64,000 nucleotides of DNA, taken from NCBI RefSeq assembly GCF_050624435.1, contig NC_134542.1:8180497-8244496 (forward strand), in the 5' to 3' direction. Source of the DNA: Tenrec ecaudatus (lineage: Eukaryota; Chordata; Mammalia; Afrosoricida; Tenrecidae). Numbering within the stretch: position 1 is the stretch's first letter; every line of letters begins with the position of its first letter. Positions 63,480 through 64,000 of this stretch are shown one piece after another. The notes under the pieces were generated by a model. The model searched no databases and had not been told where the DNA came from. It saw nothing but the letters and a program-made list of their open reading frames with translations. The position numbers were made by a program, and so were the translations under genes.

Positions 63480-63700
63480 AAATAAAAATATATTTTATTG
63501 TATTTTTGGTGAAAGTATACACAGCAAAATAGGTTCCCATGTAACAATCTCTACTGAGTAACTTACTCAGATTGGTTAATGCTCTCGTTATCTCCCTGGC
63601 GGTTGTTGCGTTCTCATTAACTTGACGCTCATTGCCCAACCCCTTCTCCATGCGTGAGAGCAACTGTTGACCATTTGGTCCCAAGGGAATTGTAAAAACA
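63480..63700 (-). mobile_element. L1 3' UTR-like fragment, antisense
   Basis: ATATATTTTATTGTATTTTT, GTATACACAGCAAAATAGGT, GTAACAATCTCTACTGAGTA and CTTGACGCTCATTGCCCAAC. Its left part parallels 31590-31640. Confidence 0.45.
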
Positions 63701-63764
63701 AATGGGCAGGAATCGCACAGACAAAACACGTTTGAAAAAGAAGCGCTGATGGTGCCAGAAGAAT

Positions 63765-64000
63765 GATTAAATGTGTTTGGGAAGAAGCGCAGCCAGGATG
63801 CTCCTTAGAAATGAGCCTGGCGTGAGTTGGTCTTGGCAACCTTGGGCATGTCATAAAGAAGACTCAATCACTGGAGAACGACATCGTGGTCGACAAAGTA
63901 AAGAGTCAGCAAAATAGTGCAAAGCTTTGAATGAGACGAACGGAGTGACTCTTGAACTCATGGGCTCAGGCCATTTCTGTTATTGGGGTAATGCTGCAGG
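63765..64000 (+). mobile_element. RTE-type LINE 3' end, cut by window edge
   Basis: GGGAAGAAGCGCAGCCAGGA, TGCTCCTTAGAAATGAGCCT, GGGCATGTCATAAAGAAGAC, TCACTGGAGAACGACATCGT, GGTCGACAAAGTAAAGAGTC, CAAAGCTTTGAATGAGACG. Diverged. Confidence 0.65.

Noticed and set aside
1-64000. Search for a novel multi-gene system
   Set aside because: No cluster of genuine ORFs, no operon-like spacing and no conserved domain beyond transposon remnants; the window is repeat-rich, gene-poor mammalian DNA.

Overview
The window looks like nuclear DNA of a placental mammal of the superorder Afrotheria (elephants, hyraxes, tenrecs, golden moles, aardvark and kin). The main evidence is about 30 copies of a tRNA-derived SINE with AfroSINE structure, together with an RTE-type LINE whose 3' end resembles that SINE, old L1 fragments, MaLR-like LTRs and a mariner. 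The species cannot be settled from the sequence alone. I find no convincing host protein-coding exon, CpG-island promoter or functional RNA gene. The window reads as an intergenic region or a large intron, and almost all open frames are chance or repeat-derived.

Layout. 0-14 kb: GC-rich unassigned sequence with RTE 3' ends, SINEs and solo MaLR-like LTRs, including an inverted LTR pair at 1.9-3.2 kb. A MaLR LTR at 9.2-10.3 kb is split by a younger retroviral LTR. 14-26 kb: SINE pairs, RTE fragments (the longest at 21.4-22.3 kb), an unclassified block that recurs at 15.8, 17.5 and 20.5 kb, and an MLT1-like LTR end. 26.6-29.1 kb: the longest copy of a LINE-like 3' tail family, split by an LTR. 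29-45 kb: scattered RTE, SINE, LTR and L1 3' remnants in GC-rich DNA. 45-49 kb: an L1 piece, a 2-kb RTE copy with endonuclease remnants and two insertions, an unexplained protein-like ORF, and a class-I-like retroviral LTR. 49.5-50 kb: a U6 snRNA retropseudogene inside a LINE tail. 50.4-55.7 kb: an AT-rich antisense L1 carrying a cyclophilin A (PPIA) processed pseudogene, a SINE, an RTE end, two LTRs and a 1.1-kb LINE tail. 56-59 kb: purine-rich unassigned DNA. 59-64 kb: old L1 and LINE tails, a decayed mariner and an RTE end.

There is no operon-like or pathway logic here. What the sequence offers is an insertion history. Several nested insertions keep readable target-site duplications (TSDs): 5 bp for the LTRs, 10-18 bp for L1- or RTE-type retroposition. 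These give relative ages. No novel gene system was found. The most useful leads are the abundant two-subfamily solo LTR family, the ORF-less LINE-tail family, the two host retropseudogenes with TSDs, and the small unexplained ORF at 47.9-48.2 kb.
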